From Flavobacterium aquiphilum (GTDB lineage: Bacteria > Bacteroidota > Bacteroidia > Flavobacteriales > Flavobacteriaceae), in contig NZ_CP114288.1 in assembly GCF_027111335.1 (NCBI RefSeq), positions 310,001 through 374,000 of the forward strand: 64,000 nt of DNA, given 5' to 3'. The notes below the pieces were generated by a model. That model was not told where the DNA came from, ran no database searches, and saw nothing but the letters and a program-made list of their open reading frames with translations. This document shows positions 8,118 to 19,200 of the stretch, piece by piece (the stretch's first letter is position 1; each line of letters begins with the position of its first letter). A program made the position numbers and the translations under genes.

Positions 8118-9755
8118 ATGCGTACCCTTTTCCAAAAAAAAATCATAATTCCCGTTGTTGCCTCGGCCTTTTTATTTGTCGGGGTAAGTTTCAAAGATGA
8201 CTATTTTGAGATTGCCAAACAGTTGGAAATTTTCACGACACTGTTCAAGGAACTGAACAAGAATTATGTCGATGAAACCACACCGGCTGAGTTGATGAAC
8301 AATGCCATCAAAGGAATGTTGGGATCGCTTGACCCCTATACCGTTTATTTTAACGAACAGGAAGTACTCAAATTCAAAATCAACAATACGGGCGAATACA
8401 CCGGAATTGGGGCGTTAATAACCCGTAAAGACGACAAACTGATCATAAAAGAACCTTATAAAAATTTCCCTGCCGATAAAGCGGGACTTAAAGCGGGCGA
8501 CGAAATCATACAAATAGGAGACACCCCTTTGACCGACTTCAAAGATGATGCTTCGCAATTATTGAAAGGCTCCAAAAACACCAAAATCGACATCAAATAC
8601 ATTCGTCAGGGAAAAACCAATTCGACTGTAATTGTTTTGGACGAAGTCGAAATCAAGTCGGTTCCCTATTTCGCCAAAATTGATGACAAAACAGGTTATA
8701 TCGTATTGGATCACTTTAACAGAAAAGCCTCAACCGAAACCAAAGAAGCATTGGAACAATTAAAAAGCCAAGGTGCCGAAAGAATTGTATTGGATTTAAG
8801 AGGAAATCCCGGCGGTTTATTAAACGAAGCGGTAAATATCTGCAATCTTTTTGTTCCAAAAAATGAAATCATTGTAACGACAAAATCCAAAATAGAAAAA
8901 CACAACAACACCTACAAAACATCACGAGATCCGATTGATACTACGATTCCTCTAGTTATTTTGGTCAACGGCCGAAGCGCATCGGCCTCCGAAATTGTTT
9001 CGGGAGCTTTGCAGGATCTGGATCGTGCGGTAATTTTGGGAAGCCGAAGTTTCGGGAAAGGTTTGGTTCAAAGACCTGTGGAATTAACTTATGGCACACA
9101 GCTTAAAGTGACGATTTCGCGCTATTACACGCCTTCGGGAAGATGTATTCAGGCGTTGGATTATGCTCACAAAGATAAAAACGGTGTGGCTATCAGAACC
9201 GAAGCCAAAAATTACAATGCCTTTAAAACCCGTAAAGGAAGAACCGTTTATGATGGTGGAGGAATTTTGCCTGATATTGAAATGGAAGAGACCAAAACAA
9301 GTCCGATTGCCAACGCCTTATTGAAAAACGACGGTATTTTTAACTATGCTACCTACTATTATTACAAAAACCCGAATTTAGGAACAAAAATCCCGGTAAT
9401 CACCGATGCGGATTATGCCGATTTCAAACAGTTCCTGAAAAACCAAAAAATTACTTTTGACACTGATACCGAAGTAGCTTTGAAAAACACTTTGGCGACA
9501 GCCAAAAAAGAAAAACTGGATGAAGCCATTGCCGTGGAATACCAACAATTGCTGACTTCACTTCAAAAATCCGAAAATGCATTATTGGATAAAAACCAAA
9601 AAGAAATTAAAGGTTTATTATTGGACGAAATCATCAAACGCTACCAATATCAAGAAGGACTTTATAATTATTACATCAAAAACAATCCCGAAATTAAGAA
9701 AGCGGTCAGTATTTTGAACACTACGGCTGAGTATAATTCGATTTTGAAGATTTAA
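8118..9755 (+). CDS. S41 family C-terminal processing peptidase
   Basis: This 545-residue protein starts with a hydrophobic export segment (residues 8-25). It then has a PDZ domain around residues 90-175 (TGIGALIT, AGLKAGDEIIQIGD) and the S41 catalytic domain with NGRSASASEIVSGAL (nucleophile Ser near residue 290) and GSRSFGKGLVQ, which supplies the general-base Lys. The long C-terminal extension after about residue 400 is typical of Bacteroidota CtpA-type proteases. It would trim or degrade envelope proteins in the periplasm. It is cotranscribed with the DUF4349 lipoprotein upstream. Confidence 0.92.
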   Translation: MRTLFQKKIIIPVVASAFLFVGVSFKDDYFEIAKQLEIFTTLFKELNKNYVDETTPAELMNNAIKGMLGSLDPYTVYFNEQEVLKFKINNTGEYTGIGALITRKDDKLIIKEPYKNFPADKAGLKAGDEIIQIGDTPLTDFKDDASQLLKGSKNTKIDIKYIRQGKTNSTVIVLDEVEIKSVPYFAKIDDKTGYIVLDHFNRKASTETKEALEQLKSQGAERIVLDLRGNPGGLLNEAVNICNLFVPKNEIIVTTKSKIEKHNNTYKTSRDPIDTTIPLVILVNGRSASASEIVSGALQDLDRAVILGSRSFGKGLVQRPVELTYGTQLKVTISRYYTPSGRCIQALDYAHKDKNGVAIRTEAKNYNAFKTRKGRTVYDGGGILPDIEMEETKTSPIANALLKNDGIFNYATYYYYKNPNLGTKIPVITDADYADFKQFLKNQKITFDTDTEVALKNTLATAKKEKLDEAIAVEYQQLLTSLQKSENALLDKNQKEIKGLLLDEIIKRYQYQEGLYNYYIKNNPEIKKAVSILNTTAEYNSILKI

Positions 9756-9770
9756 CACACCTTCCTGACG

Positions 9771-9814
9771 AAAAAATCGGGTTATTTTGGAACTTATCTC
9801 GTCCAAAATAACCC
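9771..9814 (-). terminator. Terminator for the ElaA-type gene (convergent gap)
   Basis: GGGTTATTTTGGA (9779-9791) pairs exactly with TCCAAAATAACCC (9802-9814) around a 10-base loop. In the minus direction the stem is followed by six T residues (A-run at 9771-9776). It may also stop transcription from the S41 gene on the other strand. Confidence 0.75.
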
Positions 9815-9850
9815 AATTTAGTTTATATAATTTCCTGAAAGCAAACTAAA

Positions 9851-10297
9851 TCACTCCCTCACCATTTCAATATGTGGAATATCATCTTCGAGATACATTT
9901 CACTAGACTGCACAAAACCGAGACTTTCGTAGAACTTTTTTAAATATAGCTGAGCTCCAATGGTGATTTGGCTTTCACCAAAATGTTCCTTAATGCCCAA
10001 AATAGCATTCTTCATCAATTCTTGTCCCCACTTTCTATCCCTGTAATCTGGATCAACCACTACCCTTCCTATTGATGCATTATCAAAAGAAATTCCCGAT
10101 TTAAAAAGTCGGGCGTGAGCCACAATTTTCCCGTCAAAAGTTCCAAAAAGATGCAAAGCCACCTTATCCTTTCCGTCAATATCGAGATAGACGCAATTTT
10201 GCTCCACTACAAAGATTTTACTTCGCAATTGAAGTATGTCATATAATTCATTTACAGATAATGCCTCAAAAGGCTTTATTTCCCATTCTACGGCCAT
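9851..10297 (-). CDS. GNAT acetyltransferase, ElaA type
   Basis: This 148-residue protein has the ElaA/GNAT features: LYDILQLRSKIFVVEQNCVY near the N-terminus, DGKIVAHARLF, and the acetyl-CoA-binding segment GRVVVDPDYRDRKWGQELM, a variant of R/Q-x-x-G-x-G/A. It transfers an acetyl group from acetyl-CoA to an unknown amine. I chose the ATG at 10297 rather than the in-frame TTG six bases upstream. The gene starts 10 bases after the stop of the DUF4837 lipoprotein gene, so the two form an operon. Confidence 0.88.
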   Translation of the reverse strand: MAVEWEIKPFEALSVNELYDILQLRSKIFVVEQNCVYLDIDGKDKVALHLFGTFDGKIVAHARLFKSGISFDNASIGRVVVDPDYRDRKWGQELMKNAILGIKEHFGESQITIGAQLYLKKFYESLGFVQSSEMYLEDDIPHIEMVRE

Positions 10298-10307
10298 AAG
10301 CAAGTAC

Positions 10308-11285
10308 TTATTTTTCTTCAGATATTTTTACTCCTTTCAAAATCGATTCCAATTCATGCATATAATCACGTCTCTCTTGTGACGGTACGTAGCAAAATCC
10401 TTCGAGATATATAATTCTCTGTTTCCGATAATCCACAATAAGATAACTTATAAAAGGACCAAACATAAAACTATTTTTCAATCGCCAAGTACCCTTGGTT
10501 TCATAAGCCATTTTACCGGCCAAATTGGTTTTAAAAAGATAAAGTGGATAAGATGTGTCGACATACATATTGGAGTCATGCGTAGTGCCTTTTATGTAAG
10601 TTGCTCCGATAGAATCCTGAATCTTAATGATCCTACTCAAAACATCACCGCGTAACCTAAAACTCTTCATAGGAAATTGAGTAACCAATATACTTGTACT
10701 CCCACTGGAAAACTCTTTTTTCAGCCAAACGAAATTATCGTTTTTAATGCTATAAGAATAGCTCTTCGGAACTTTTAAATCAAGTTGGAATTGTTTCTGG
10801 ATTGTATTTGAAACTACTACAGAATCCTTTAACAATTCCTCATGAGCTTCAATTTCACCTTTTTTGATAGTTCGAATAATGCTTGGGGTATGCTTTTCTA
10901 TTAATTCCAAAAGAGCCGTTACTGATTCTCCAGTAATGTGAAATACATTTTGGGGACTTGCATACTGGTTTTTTTGTACGGAAAAATGATTCTCAGCACC
11001 TTTTTTGACAACAATAATAACCCTGCTTTTGGTTACAAAACCCTCCATGACATCAGTTGGATACTGATTAATGTCAAAAATGGGTTCTTCTTTTGGCAAA
11101 CCTTCAACAGGACTTGCAAATTTATTCCTAATGCTGTCACCAACGACACCATTCCATAACTGATTATCGATGACTATTGAAATAGAATTAATCTTACCTG
11201 TAGAATGTTTGGAAAGATTGTCCTTATTCTTGGAACAAGAAAAAAGAATTGCAATAAGTAAAAATAAAATGGAAGTTTTATTCAT
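10308..11285 (-). CDS. DUF4837 lipoprotein
   Basis: This 325-residue lipoprotein has a hydrophobic signal with LFSC at residues 14-17 as lipobox. The mature domain matches the DUF4837 pattern known mostly from Bacteroidota: an early WNGVVGDSIR segment, then FDINQYP, and a conserved C-terminal half with PLYLFKTNLAGKMAYETKG, FMFGPFISYLIVD and IIYLEGFCYVP. Function unknown; probably anchored in the outer membrane. It is first in an operon with the ElaA-type acetyltransferase. Confidence 0.8.
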   Translation of the reverse strand: MNKTSILFLLIAILFSCSKNKDNLSKHSTGKINSISIVIDNQLWNGVVGDSIRNKFASPVEGLPKEEPIFDINQYPTDVMEGFVTKSRVIIVVKKGAENHFSVQKNQYASPQNVFHITGESVTALLELIEKHTPSIIRTIKKGEIEAHEELLKDSVVVSNTIQKQFQLDLKVPKSYSYSIKNDNFVWLKKEFSSGSTSILVTQFPMKSFRLRGDVLSRIIKIQDSIGATYIKGTTHDSNMYVDTSYPLYLFKTNLAGKMAYETKGTWRLKNSFMFGPFISYLIVDYRKQRIIYLEGFCYVPSQERRDYMHELESILKGVKISEEK

Positions 11286-11307
11286 ATTAAAAAGTCTGAA
11301 TAGACTT

Positions 11308-11315
11308 CAAATATA
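11308..11315 (-). promoter_or_regulatory. Candidate -7 box for the DUF4837-acetyltransferase operon
   Basis: The minus strand reads TATATTTG, 22 bases before the DUF4837 start. The nearest TTG equivalents are at 12 and 30 bases, outside the normal spacing, so only the -7 box supports this. Confidence 0.35.
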
Positions 11316-11330
11316 CTGTAGTTTATTCAA

Positions 11331-13385
11331 TTATCCTTTTATTTTCAACCCCATTCCCGGTTTTAGGTCATCCCCGGTAATATTGTTCCATTTTTTTAAA
11401 TCAGAAACTGTAACTCCAGGATATTTTTTGGAAATGCTGAACAATGAATCTCCTTTTTGCACCAAATAGTTAATCTCTTTTTGGTATAAAGACACACTAT
11501 TGTCCTTTTTCTTAAAAGAATCAACGGTTGCATTATTAGTATTGATTGCAATTTCGTTTTTAGCAACTACCAAAACATTCCCAATAGCAATATTATTTGA
11601 GTTCAAATTATTCCATTGTTTCAAATCAGTCAAAGATGCACCAAATTTTTTGGCAATGCTACCAAGATTATCTCCTTTTTGAACTTCGTACTGAATATCT
11701 TTAAGCTCTGGAGTAGCAACAGCAACTGCAGTACTTTCTTCAGCAATTGGCGCTGTGGTATTACCAACTTGCAATGAATCTCCTAATCTAATATTTGGTG
11801 ATGTTAAGTGATTCCATTCTTTAATTTCTGCAACAGTTATATTGTATTTTTTAGCGATACTATTTAAGTTATCACCTTTTTGAACAACATAGAAATTTGA
11901 AGCATTGGCCGTAACAAGCGAATCTTTTTTATCCAAACTTGTTTTGCTTTCTTTGGCAGCAATATTAGAATTCTCTTTTGCTAATAAAGCTTTATTTTTA
12001 ACCGTATTTAATGCCAATTGACTGCTTGGTTCCGAATCTTTTTCAATGATTATTTTTAGCGATTTACCCGCAGCAATGGAATTACCTTTGAGTTTGTTCC
12101 ATTTCTTCAAATCAGAAACAGCAACATCATTATTTTTGGCAATTTCATCGAGGTTATCGCCACGCTTAACTTTGTAATACTTCACTCTGGTATTTGATGC
12201 CAATGCACTAAAAGTAGAATCTTTTACAATAAGAGGTTTTTTGGTGTCATTAACCTTTTCTCTTTTGTCCATTTCGTATTGAACATAAGCGTAAATTTTA
12301 TCCTCATTAGAAGTAAAAACGCCAACTTTACACGAAGGCAAAGTCAAATAATGATATTTACCCTCGTATTTAGGAATTACATTGCGTTTATAGGAAGGAT
12401 TTAATGCTTGAAGCTGCTCAACAGGTATATCCAATAAGTTGGAAATTTGAGCAAAAGACATTTCTTTTTTAACCATCACCGTATCGGTGGCAAAATGCTT
12501 AACTAAAGCTCTTTTAGGAACAATACCGTGTTCTTTATGGTATTCGTAAATGTACATTGTGGCTAGAAAAGCCGGAACATATCCTTGGGTTTCTTGCGGT
12601 AAAAATTTCTTGATGTTCCAAAAATTCTGTTGACCTCCTGAACGACGAATGGCTTTGGTAACATTTCCCGGTCCGGAATTATATGAAGCTAATACCAAAT
12701 CCCAGTCGTTAAAAATAGTAAACATGTTTGTCAGGTATTGTGCGGCAGCTTCTGAAGATTTCAAAGGATCCGATCGCTCATCCACATAAGAATCAATATT
12801 CAGATTGTATTGTTTACCTGTCCCGTACATGAATTGCCACAATCCTGTTGCACCCACTCTTGAAACTGCTTTTGGATTCAACGCCGATTCTACAACGGCC
12901 AGATATTTTATTTCTAAAGGAACGTTTTGTTTAGCCAATGCCTCTTCAAAAAGAGGAAAATAATATTCGGCTACTGCCATTTGGTTGGCAAACGCTTTAC
13001 GCCTGTTTTTAAGGAAGGATTTTATTAAATTTTCAAGACCTTGATTGTATTCAATATTAAAAGGGGATTTGGCATCCATCTCTGCCAGTCGCTTCTTTAG
13101 CAATTCAGTAGGGAGTTCTTTATCAATATCCTTATCGATGTTTACGGTATTAATTTCCGTTTCTACATTGCTATAAATATCAGCAATACTGCTGATCTGA
13201 TTCATCCACAAACTATCTGTTTTTACAGTACGGTCATATTTTACGAAAGTGTTTTTTATCGAATCTAAAAAGGAAACTGGTTTTTCTACATTGTTTACTT
13301 CTGTTTTCTCCACATGATTACTCTGTGAAAAAACAGTAAAAGAAAGCAAAAGAAAAAACGATAAGGTGGTATTTTTTAATGTCAT
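11331..13385 (-). CDS. LysM-containing lytic murein transglycosylase (MltD-like)
   Basis: This protein of about 684 residues has a signal peptide (MTLKNTTLSFFLLLSFTVFSQ; I prefer this ATG at 13385 over the one at 13406). A family 1 SLT lytic transglycosylase domain follows, with the catalytic Glu in AVVESALNPKAVS, then GLWQFMYGTGKQYNL and LASYNSGPGNV. Four LysM modules come after about residue 400, each with a GDNL or GDSL and a KKWN or EWN pattern, joined by Ser/Ala-rich linkers. It cleaves peptidoglycan glycan strands, with LysM giving wall binding. A TTG/N22/TAAGTTTG promoter lies upstream. Confidence 0.93.
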   Translation of the reverse strand: MTLKNTTLSFFLLLSFTVFSQSNHVEKTEVNNVEKPVSFLDSIKNTFVKYDRTVKTDSLWMNQISSIADIYSNVETEINTVNIDKDIDKELPTELLKKRLAEMDAKSPFNIEYNQGLENLIKSFLKNRRKAFANQMAVAEYYFPLFEEALAKQNVPLEIKYLAVVESALNPKAVSRVGATGLWQFMYGTGKQYNLNIDSYVDERSDPLKSSEAAAQYLTNMFTIFNDWDLVLASYNSGPGNVTKAIRRSGGQQNFWNIKKFLPQETQGYVPAFLATMYIYEYHKEHGIVPKRALVKHFATDTVMVKKEMSFAQISNLLDIPVEQLQALNPSYKRNVIPKYEGKYHYLTLPSCKVGVFTSNEDKIYAYVQYEMDKREKVNDTKKPLIVKDSTFSALASNTRVKYYKVKRGDNLDEIAKNNDVAVSDLKKWNKLKGNSIAAGKSLKIIIEKDSEPSSQLALNTVKNKALLAKENSNIAAKESKTSLDKKDSLVTANASNFYVVQKGDNLNSIAKKYNITVAEIKEWNHLTSPNIRLGDSLQVGNTTAPIAEESTAVAVATPELKDIQYEVQKGDNLGSIAKKFGASLTDLKQWNNLNSNNIAIGNVLVVAKNEIAINTNNATVDSFKKKDNSVSLYQKEINYLVQKGDSLFSISKKYPGVTVSDLKKWNNITGDDLKPGMGLKIKG

Positions 13386-13450
13386 AACTGTAATTTCAAA
13401 CCGCAACTATTCAACCAATTACATATCAGTCGATTACAAATCAATTCTTG

Positions 13451-13483
13451 CAAACTTAGGATGTATTTTCTAACTTGAATCAA
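13451..13483 (-). promoter_or_regulatory. Promoter of the LysM transglycosylase gene
   Basis: Minus strand: TTG (13483-13481), 22 bases, TAAGTTTG (13458-13451), fitting TTG/N17-23/TAnnTTTG. The transcript would carry a leader of about 60 bases. The rest of the 13386-13848 gap is very AT-rich and holds only this promoter and the pgk terminator. Confidence 0.5.
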
Positions 13484-13753
13484 AAATAATGTTAAAAATA
13501 CAAAAAAAAACGACAATTATATAAAAATATAAAATCTTGTAAGTAAAATACTTAGTTAAAATGTGAAAAATTGCCTTTAAATACTATTAAATTTTTCAAA
13601 ATTTTAAAATTCTTTTCAAACAACATAAGTCATTCTACCAAAATTTAGAAAATAAAGCTAGGAAAATTTCAAAAAACGATGATTATATACAAAACTCACC
13701 TACTACAGTATTGTCATATACACAACGTAAATTATTACATAATAGTATATTAC

Positions 13754-13791
13754 AAAAAAACCTTTAGTTACAAATAATGCAACTAAAGGTT
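13754..13791 (-). terminator. Terminator of pgk
   Basis: AACCTTTAGTT (13759-13769) and AACTAAAGGTT (13781-13791) form an 11-bp stem with an 11-base loop, followed in the minus direction by a run of T (A-run 13754-13760). It starts about 58 bases after the pgk stop codon. Confidence 0.75.
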
Positions 13792-13848
13792 ATATGTATT
13801 TTAAAGAAGACAAATTCTAAGATTTGAATTTGAAAACTTTAACTGATT

Positions 13849-15036
13849 TTAGTCTAAAATAGCAGCAATTCCAGGTAATGTTCTTCCTTCTAACATTTCT
13901 AACATAGCACCTCCACCTGTAGAAACATAACTCATTTTTTCCTCAAAACCGAATTGTTTTACTGCTGCAACTGAATCTCCACCTCCTACTAATGAGAAAG
14001 CGCCGTTTGCTGTAGCTGCTGCAATGTAATTTCCAAGCGCGATAGTTCCTTTAGCAAATGTCTCCATCTCAAAAACACCTAGAGGCCCATTCCAAAGGAT
14101 CGTTTTAGAATCCATAATCACCTTTTCAAAATTTTCTAATGATTTTGGACCAGCATCAAGACCTTGCCATCCATCAGGAATTTTATCTACATCCACAATT
14201 TTAGTATCAGCATTGTTTGCAAAGTCGTTAGCAGCAACAACGTCAACTGGTATATGAATTTCTACTCCTTTTTCTTTGGCTTGTTTTAAAATATCAAGAG
14301 CCAAATCCAATTTGTCAAGTTCGCAAATTGAATCACCTACATTTCCACCTAATGCTTTGATAAAAGTATAAGTCATTCCACCACCGATTATCATGTGGTC
14401 AACTTTGTCCAAAATATTTTCGATAACTGTAATTTTTGAAGACACTTTTGAACCTCCAAGAACAGCAGTAACCGGTTTTTCGCTGTTTTTCAAAACTTTG
14501 TTTAAGCTTTCGATTTCTTTAGCCAATAAAGTTCCAAAACATTTATTTTCTGGAAAAAACTGAGCAATGATAGTAGTCGAAGCGTGTGCTCTGTGTGCTG
14601 TACCAAAAGCATCATTTACATAAATATCTCCTAATGAAGCCAATTCTTTTGAGAAAGCTACATCTCCAGCTTCTTCTTCATCATGAAAACGTAAGTTTTC
14701 CAATAACAAAACTTGTCCTGGTTTCAAATTTTTGGCAGCTTCTTGAGCTTCAGCTCCAACACAATTTGATACAAATTGAACAGGCACTCCCAAAATTTCA
14801 GAAGTTGTTTTTAAAATATGTTTTAATGAATATTTGTCTTGAGCTCCTTTTGGGCGACCCAAATGTGACATCAAGATAACACTTCCACCTTGATTCAAAA
14901 TAGTATCTATAGTAGGTTTAGCAGCTTCAATACGAGTAGTATCAGTCACATTAAAATTTTCATCCAAAGGAACATTAAAATCTACTCTTATTATTGCCTT
15001 TTTATTGTTAAAATCAAAATTATTCAAAGTCTTCAT
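13849..15036 (-). CDS. pgk: Phosphoglycerate kinase
   Basis: This 395-residue glycolytic enzyme transfers the phosphoryl group of 1,3-bisphosphoglycerate to ADP. The N-terminal signature is RVDFNVPLD, followed by [17 protein letters not shown] and the hinge region GGSKVSSKI; the C-terminal nucleotide domain has WNGPLGVFE and [10 protein letters not shown] start at ATG 15036 ([13 protein letters not shown]), because the 12 upstream in-frame codons are not part of the family. The gene is monocistronic, with its own TATCTTTG box and terminator. It lies downstream of, and is separated from, the spr operon. Confidence 0.97.
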   Translation of the reverse strand: MKTLNNFDFNNKKAIIRVDFNVPLDENFNVTDTTRIEAAKPTIDTILNQGGSVILMSHLGRPKGAQDKYSLKHILKTTSEILGVPVQFVSNCVGAEAQEAAKNLKPGQVLLLENLRFHDEEEAGDVAFSKELASLGDIYVNDAFGTAHRAHASTTIIAQFFPENKCFGTLLAKEIESLNKVLKNSEKPVTAVLGGSKVSSKITVIENILDKVDHMIIGGGMTYTFIKALGGNVGDSICELDKLDLALDILKQAKEKGVEIHIPVDVVAANDFANNADTKIVDVDKIPDGWQGLDAGPKSLENFEKVIMDSKTILWNGPLGVFEMETFAKGTIALGNYIAAATANGAFSLVGGGDSVAAVKQFGFEEKMSYVSTGGGAMLEMLEGRTLPGIAAILD

Positions 15037-15069
15037 AGTTCTTATTTTTAGTTGTATTTGAAAGAAAAG

Positions 15070-15077
15070 CAAAGATA
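15070..15077 (-). promoter_or_regulatory. Candidate -7 box of pgk
   Basis: The minus strand reads TATCTTTG, a full TAnnTTTG match, 33 bases before the pgk ATG. No well-spaced TTG is evident upstream. Confidence 0.4.
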
Positions 15078-15231
15078 TAACTTTTAAATAAGTATTAAAT
15101 TTGAAAATTCTAAAAAAATTATGAATTTACTAACGAAATCGATGTAAATATAACGTAAGCACAAAGGATTAAGGAATTACCAAAATCATAAATTAAAAAC
15201 CAACTCATAATAATTCATTATACTGTCAAGT

Positions 15232-15284
15232 AAAACAAAAAACACAAACCAATTCCGCTATCAGAACTAATTTGTGTTTTTATA
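15232..15284 (-). terminator. Terminator at the end of the spr operon
   Basis: AAAACACAAA (15239-15248) pairs with TTTGTGTTTT (15271-15280). The stem is flanked by A/T runs on both sides, so it can act on either strand; in the minus direction it follows sprF by about 20 bases. It isolates the gliding operon from pgk. Confidence 0.6.
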
Positions 15285-15301
15285 TTTTAAAAGAAAACTA
15301 T

Positions 15302-16258
15302 CTAATCATGTACTGGACTCTCGGTACAAGGACAGTTACTAACTCCTTGTAAAAACCTAAATCCAATAGTCAAAGAATGTGTCCCCGAATTGGTGGAAAT
15401 CAAATTTTCGTCCAATGTTAATTGATAAGAATACCCCATAGAAAAATACCCTTTTGTAAATCCAACTAAAGGTCCAACCCCAAGAGGTTTTCCTATTTGG
15501 TCATTCAAGAAACGATAACTTGCGCCAACCCACCAATAGTCCTCATATCGATTGAATTTTCGGTATTTTATATTCAAATCTGTATTGGAACGACCATCAC
15601 TTTGAAATAACTGATAAAAAGCAGATGGCTCTAATTCGGTTCTATTTGGAAGTTTAATCACATACCCCGTGTACAATTGATAATTAGCAAGCAGGTTAGG
15701 TTCCAACTTTGTAGTATAAAAATCAGTATTCTTTTTCAAAATATTAGTTGCTGTACCGCTCAAATAAAAAGGACCATAGCGATATAAAAGCCCAACCTCA
15801 AAATTGTTATTCGTCGTAGCTCTATTATCGGTTATAGCTTGATCAGGGGGTAGATTGTTAGGAAGATCAATACGAAACGAATTATAAATGTATGATAGAC
15901 CAAATGACAGATATTGCTTGGTATAATAATTCAAAATAATATGATGGGCAAAGGTAGCCTTACCTCCGGCCTGTTTGGTGTTACCATTCGAATCATTGTA
16001 CAAGCTTAATCCTACACCGGATTGGCTCAACACTCTAAAATCGGCATACAAAGCCTGACTATTTGGCGATTCTTCAATACCTACCCATTGTTTATAACCA
16101 TTCAGGTTAATTCTAAAGTTATCACCAATTCCGGCATAACTAGGTGAAATCACATAGGGATTATCGGCCAAATATTGCGAAGCTACTGGAACATTCATCT
16201 CTTGACTGTAACTAAAAGTTACAGCCAAAAGGAAAATGCTTGTTATTATCTTTCTCAT
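15302..16258 (-). CDS. sprF: SprF, PorP/SprF-family outer membrane partner for SprB secretion
   Basis: This 318-residue protein has a signal peptide ending in SYSQ and the PorP/SprF outer-membrane barrel pattern: NPYVISPSYAGIGD near the N-terminus, LNGYKQWVGIEESPNSQALYADF, SGVGLSLYND, and repeated aromatic beta strands to the end. In Flavobacterium johnsoniae SprF is needed for secretion of SprB by the type IX system, acting as partner for its type B C-terminal domain. Its position 37 bases after the giant sprB gene matches that known order. It is the last gene of the operon. Confidence 0.92.
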   Translation of the reverse strand: MRKIITSIFLLAVTFSYSQEMNVPVASQYLADNPYVISPSYAGIGDNFRINLNGYKQWVGIEESPNSQALYADFRVLSQSGVGLSLYNDSNGNTKQAGGKATFAHHIILNYYTKQYLSFGLSYIYNSFRIDLPNNLPPDQAITDNRATTNNNFEVGLLYRYGPFYLSGTATNILKKNTDFYTTKLEPNLLANYQLYTGYVIKLPNRTELEPSAFYQLFQSDGRSNTDLNIKYRKFNRYEDYWWVGASYRFLNDQIGKPLGVGPLVGFTKGYFSMGYSYQLTLDENLISTNSGTHSLTIGFRFLQGVSNCPCTESPVHD

Positions 16259-16295
16259 TTAATTATTTCTTTTAGGATAACTACTCTCCTTTTTG

Positions 16296-19200
16296 TTATC
16301 TATATAGAGTGAAATGGCCAACAAATTCACGATCATCCTGAGCATGTCTCAGTTTAAGTATGTACCAGTAATCTCCCATTGGCAACTCGGTTCCGTTATA
16401 CTTACCGTCCCAAGATTGTCCAGCTCCGAAAACACCAACCTGACGTCCGTAACGATCATAAATAATAAACTTGATGTCAGGATAGTTCTCAGTATTTGTT
16501 GGCTTCCAATTATCATTATTGCCGTCTCCATTTGGTGTAAATATCGGAGGTATTGTAATATCAATAAACTCAAAGTACTTAGTCTCCGAACGGGTACATC
16601 CATAACTATCAGTCACAGTCACAGTATAATCTCCAGATTTGAAATAAATATATTTATTGTTCGATCCGATAGATTCACCATTTACAGTAAATTGATAAAC
16701 TCCAGAACCACCAGTAACCGTAGCCACAATTTCGTTCAATCCACCAAGAGAAAGTGAAATAGTTAATGGATCAACTTTATTTATTTTAAATGGAGCCGTT
16801 GCATCTGCACATCCATTTTTATGTTCTACCATTATGAAATGATCCCCAGGAGCAATATTTGTAAACACATTACTGATTTGGAAGACTCCAGAATTATCCA
16901 AAGAGTATTTTACATCTGCAGGATTATTACTTGGGTCAACAGTTACAATAACCTTATTAGCCGCTGCATTATTGACACAATCATTTGAAACTACAGCCGT
17001 TGGATTTAAAGTAACAGGCATATCTAACGGAACAACCAATTCGAATGTACAAGATTGAGCATCTTTTACATAAACTGTATGAGTACCACCTGATAGACCT
17101 GGGAAATCTACTTGTCCAAGTACATAAGTCCCTTTTGGATTATCCAATACTGTGCTATAAGGTGCTGTACCTCCAGTAATGACAACACTAAATGCACCCG
17201 ACTTATCACCGGCACATAACTCTTGAGTCAATGGTTTTGTAGTATCAACTTTAACATCCACAGGAGTAGGTTCGATAATTTGAACATTTTTCATGTAAAC
17301 ATAACATCCGTTTTCGTCCTGAGCTATAAGATCATAGAATCCCGGTTTAAGATTAACAAATTTATTAGTGACAAAGAACTGATCCAGATTTGGCGATATT
17401 GCATATTTGATAATCCCAGTTCCACCAGAAGCATTAATAGTTATTTCTCCGTTATTATTACCATTACAAGTCACGTTTACTACGGTAGGAGTAGCAGTCA
17501 ATGCAGTAACTGGTTCTGTAATAGTAACCGTACCGGAAACAATATTACAATCTCCGCTAGTTACACTCACCTTATAAGTACCGGCTGCTAATCCTTCAAA
17601 ACGGCCAGGAGTACTTTGTACCGGAGCTGGTGCAATTGCAACACCTGAACCATTTACAAGAGTATAAACATAATTACCTAATCCTCCTTTTGCTTCAGCA
17701 ACAATAACTCCAGTTAAATCACCTCTACAGTTAATCACAGCATTTTCAACATCTAATCCTACTGCTAAAGGCTCTAACGGATCATTTGAGATATCATTAG
17801 AAATATAACTAGCACAACCATTAGCATCCCAAACATAATAATGGAAAGTACCATTTCCTACAGGGAACGTTATTGAATTTCCAACCATAGCAACGCTCGT
17901 TGCGATATTTGACGTAGCACTGTAACGATATGGTGCTGTACCGCCTGTTGCAGAAAGTGTCAATCTGGATTGCGTTTTACAAGTTTGTGAACTAGCTAAC
18001 ACTAAATTGGCTTGTACCTCAGTAGGCTCATTAATAGTAACCACTGTTGAAGTAACACTACAAGACCAACCATCAGTAACAGTAATACTATAACTTCCAG
18101 CTCCTAATCCAGTAAACACTGGACTACTTTGTGGTCCTGAAGAAATTACCGGATTCAATGAAGTATAATTCAATGTATATAAATAATTACTTCCTTGACC
18201 TCCATTGGCTGCAGCTGTAATTGTAGCCGACTTGTCTCCAAAACAACTTACTTTAGTTACACTTGGTGTAGCTGTAATAGTAATAGGTGTAGGATTTACC
18301 AAAGGAACCGAGACTTGACTCACGCACAATTTTGTATCTCTCACTTTTACAATATAGTTGCCAGCAACTAAACCAGTAAAATCTGGTGAAGTCGCCCAAG
18401 CTCTTATAACAGTACCTGAAGCTAATTCCAATTGGAATTCATATCCTCCTGACCATCCACCTGTGGCAACAGCCGAAATTGTTCCATCATTGTTACCAGC
18501 TATACAAGTAATTGCTGTATGAGTTTCAGTAACAGTTAATGCAGCACTTGGCTGATCAATGGTGAAATTAGTAGTAACTGAACAGAATGGACTATTTGTC
18601 AAAGTAGCCGTCACCTTATAAGCACCAGCCGTTAAACCCGAAAGCGTCAATGGTCCAGCTGTTGCAGAATTACCATTAGTAGTAGTACCATTCGGTCTTG
18701 TTAAAGTATAAGTGAATGCTCCAGCATCGTTAGTTGGAACCAATTGAGTATCTACGACAGTCAATTGAACGGCACCTTCATTTGAACCATAGCATTTCAC
18801 ATCACTAGTTTTTACTGCTTTCAATTCAAATGTATTTGGTGCGTTCACATAATGAACTGATGTAATACTACAACCAGTAGTAGGGTTTGCTACAGTTATG
18901 ACATAATCCCCGACAGTTAATCCAGTAAAAATACCTGTTGTCTTCGTTTGGTTATACACATTTCCTCCAGTACCAGCAACTGTATAATTCAATACAGCTG
19001 GAGTTCCTCCTGTAGTGGTAGCAGATACCGTAATTTCCTCAGAATTGTTACAAGTAATAGCTCTGTTTACAGTAACATTTACTTTATCTAAAGAAATGAA
19101 TGGCGCAATAACAATTGGGGCTGCAGTTGAACCTTGACAGCCTTTGCTATCATAAACTGTTACGGTATAATTACCTCCTGCCAAATCGGCTCCAGTATAC

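Noticed and set aside
15037..15072. Longer start for pgk at 15072
   Set aside because: Phosphoglycerate kinases start just before the [17 protein letters not shown] segment; the 12 extra codons cover the region just upstream where the promoter lies.
16314..16757. Antisense frames under the SprB C-terminal domain and elsewhere in sprB
   Set aside because: The opposite strand encodes a recognisable conserved domain; the antisense frames are unstructured Ile/Ser-rich shadows.
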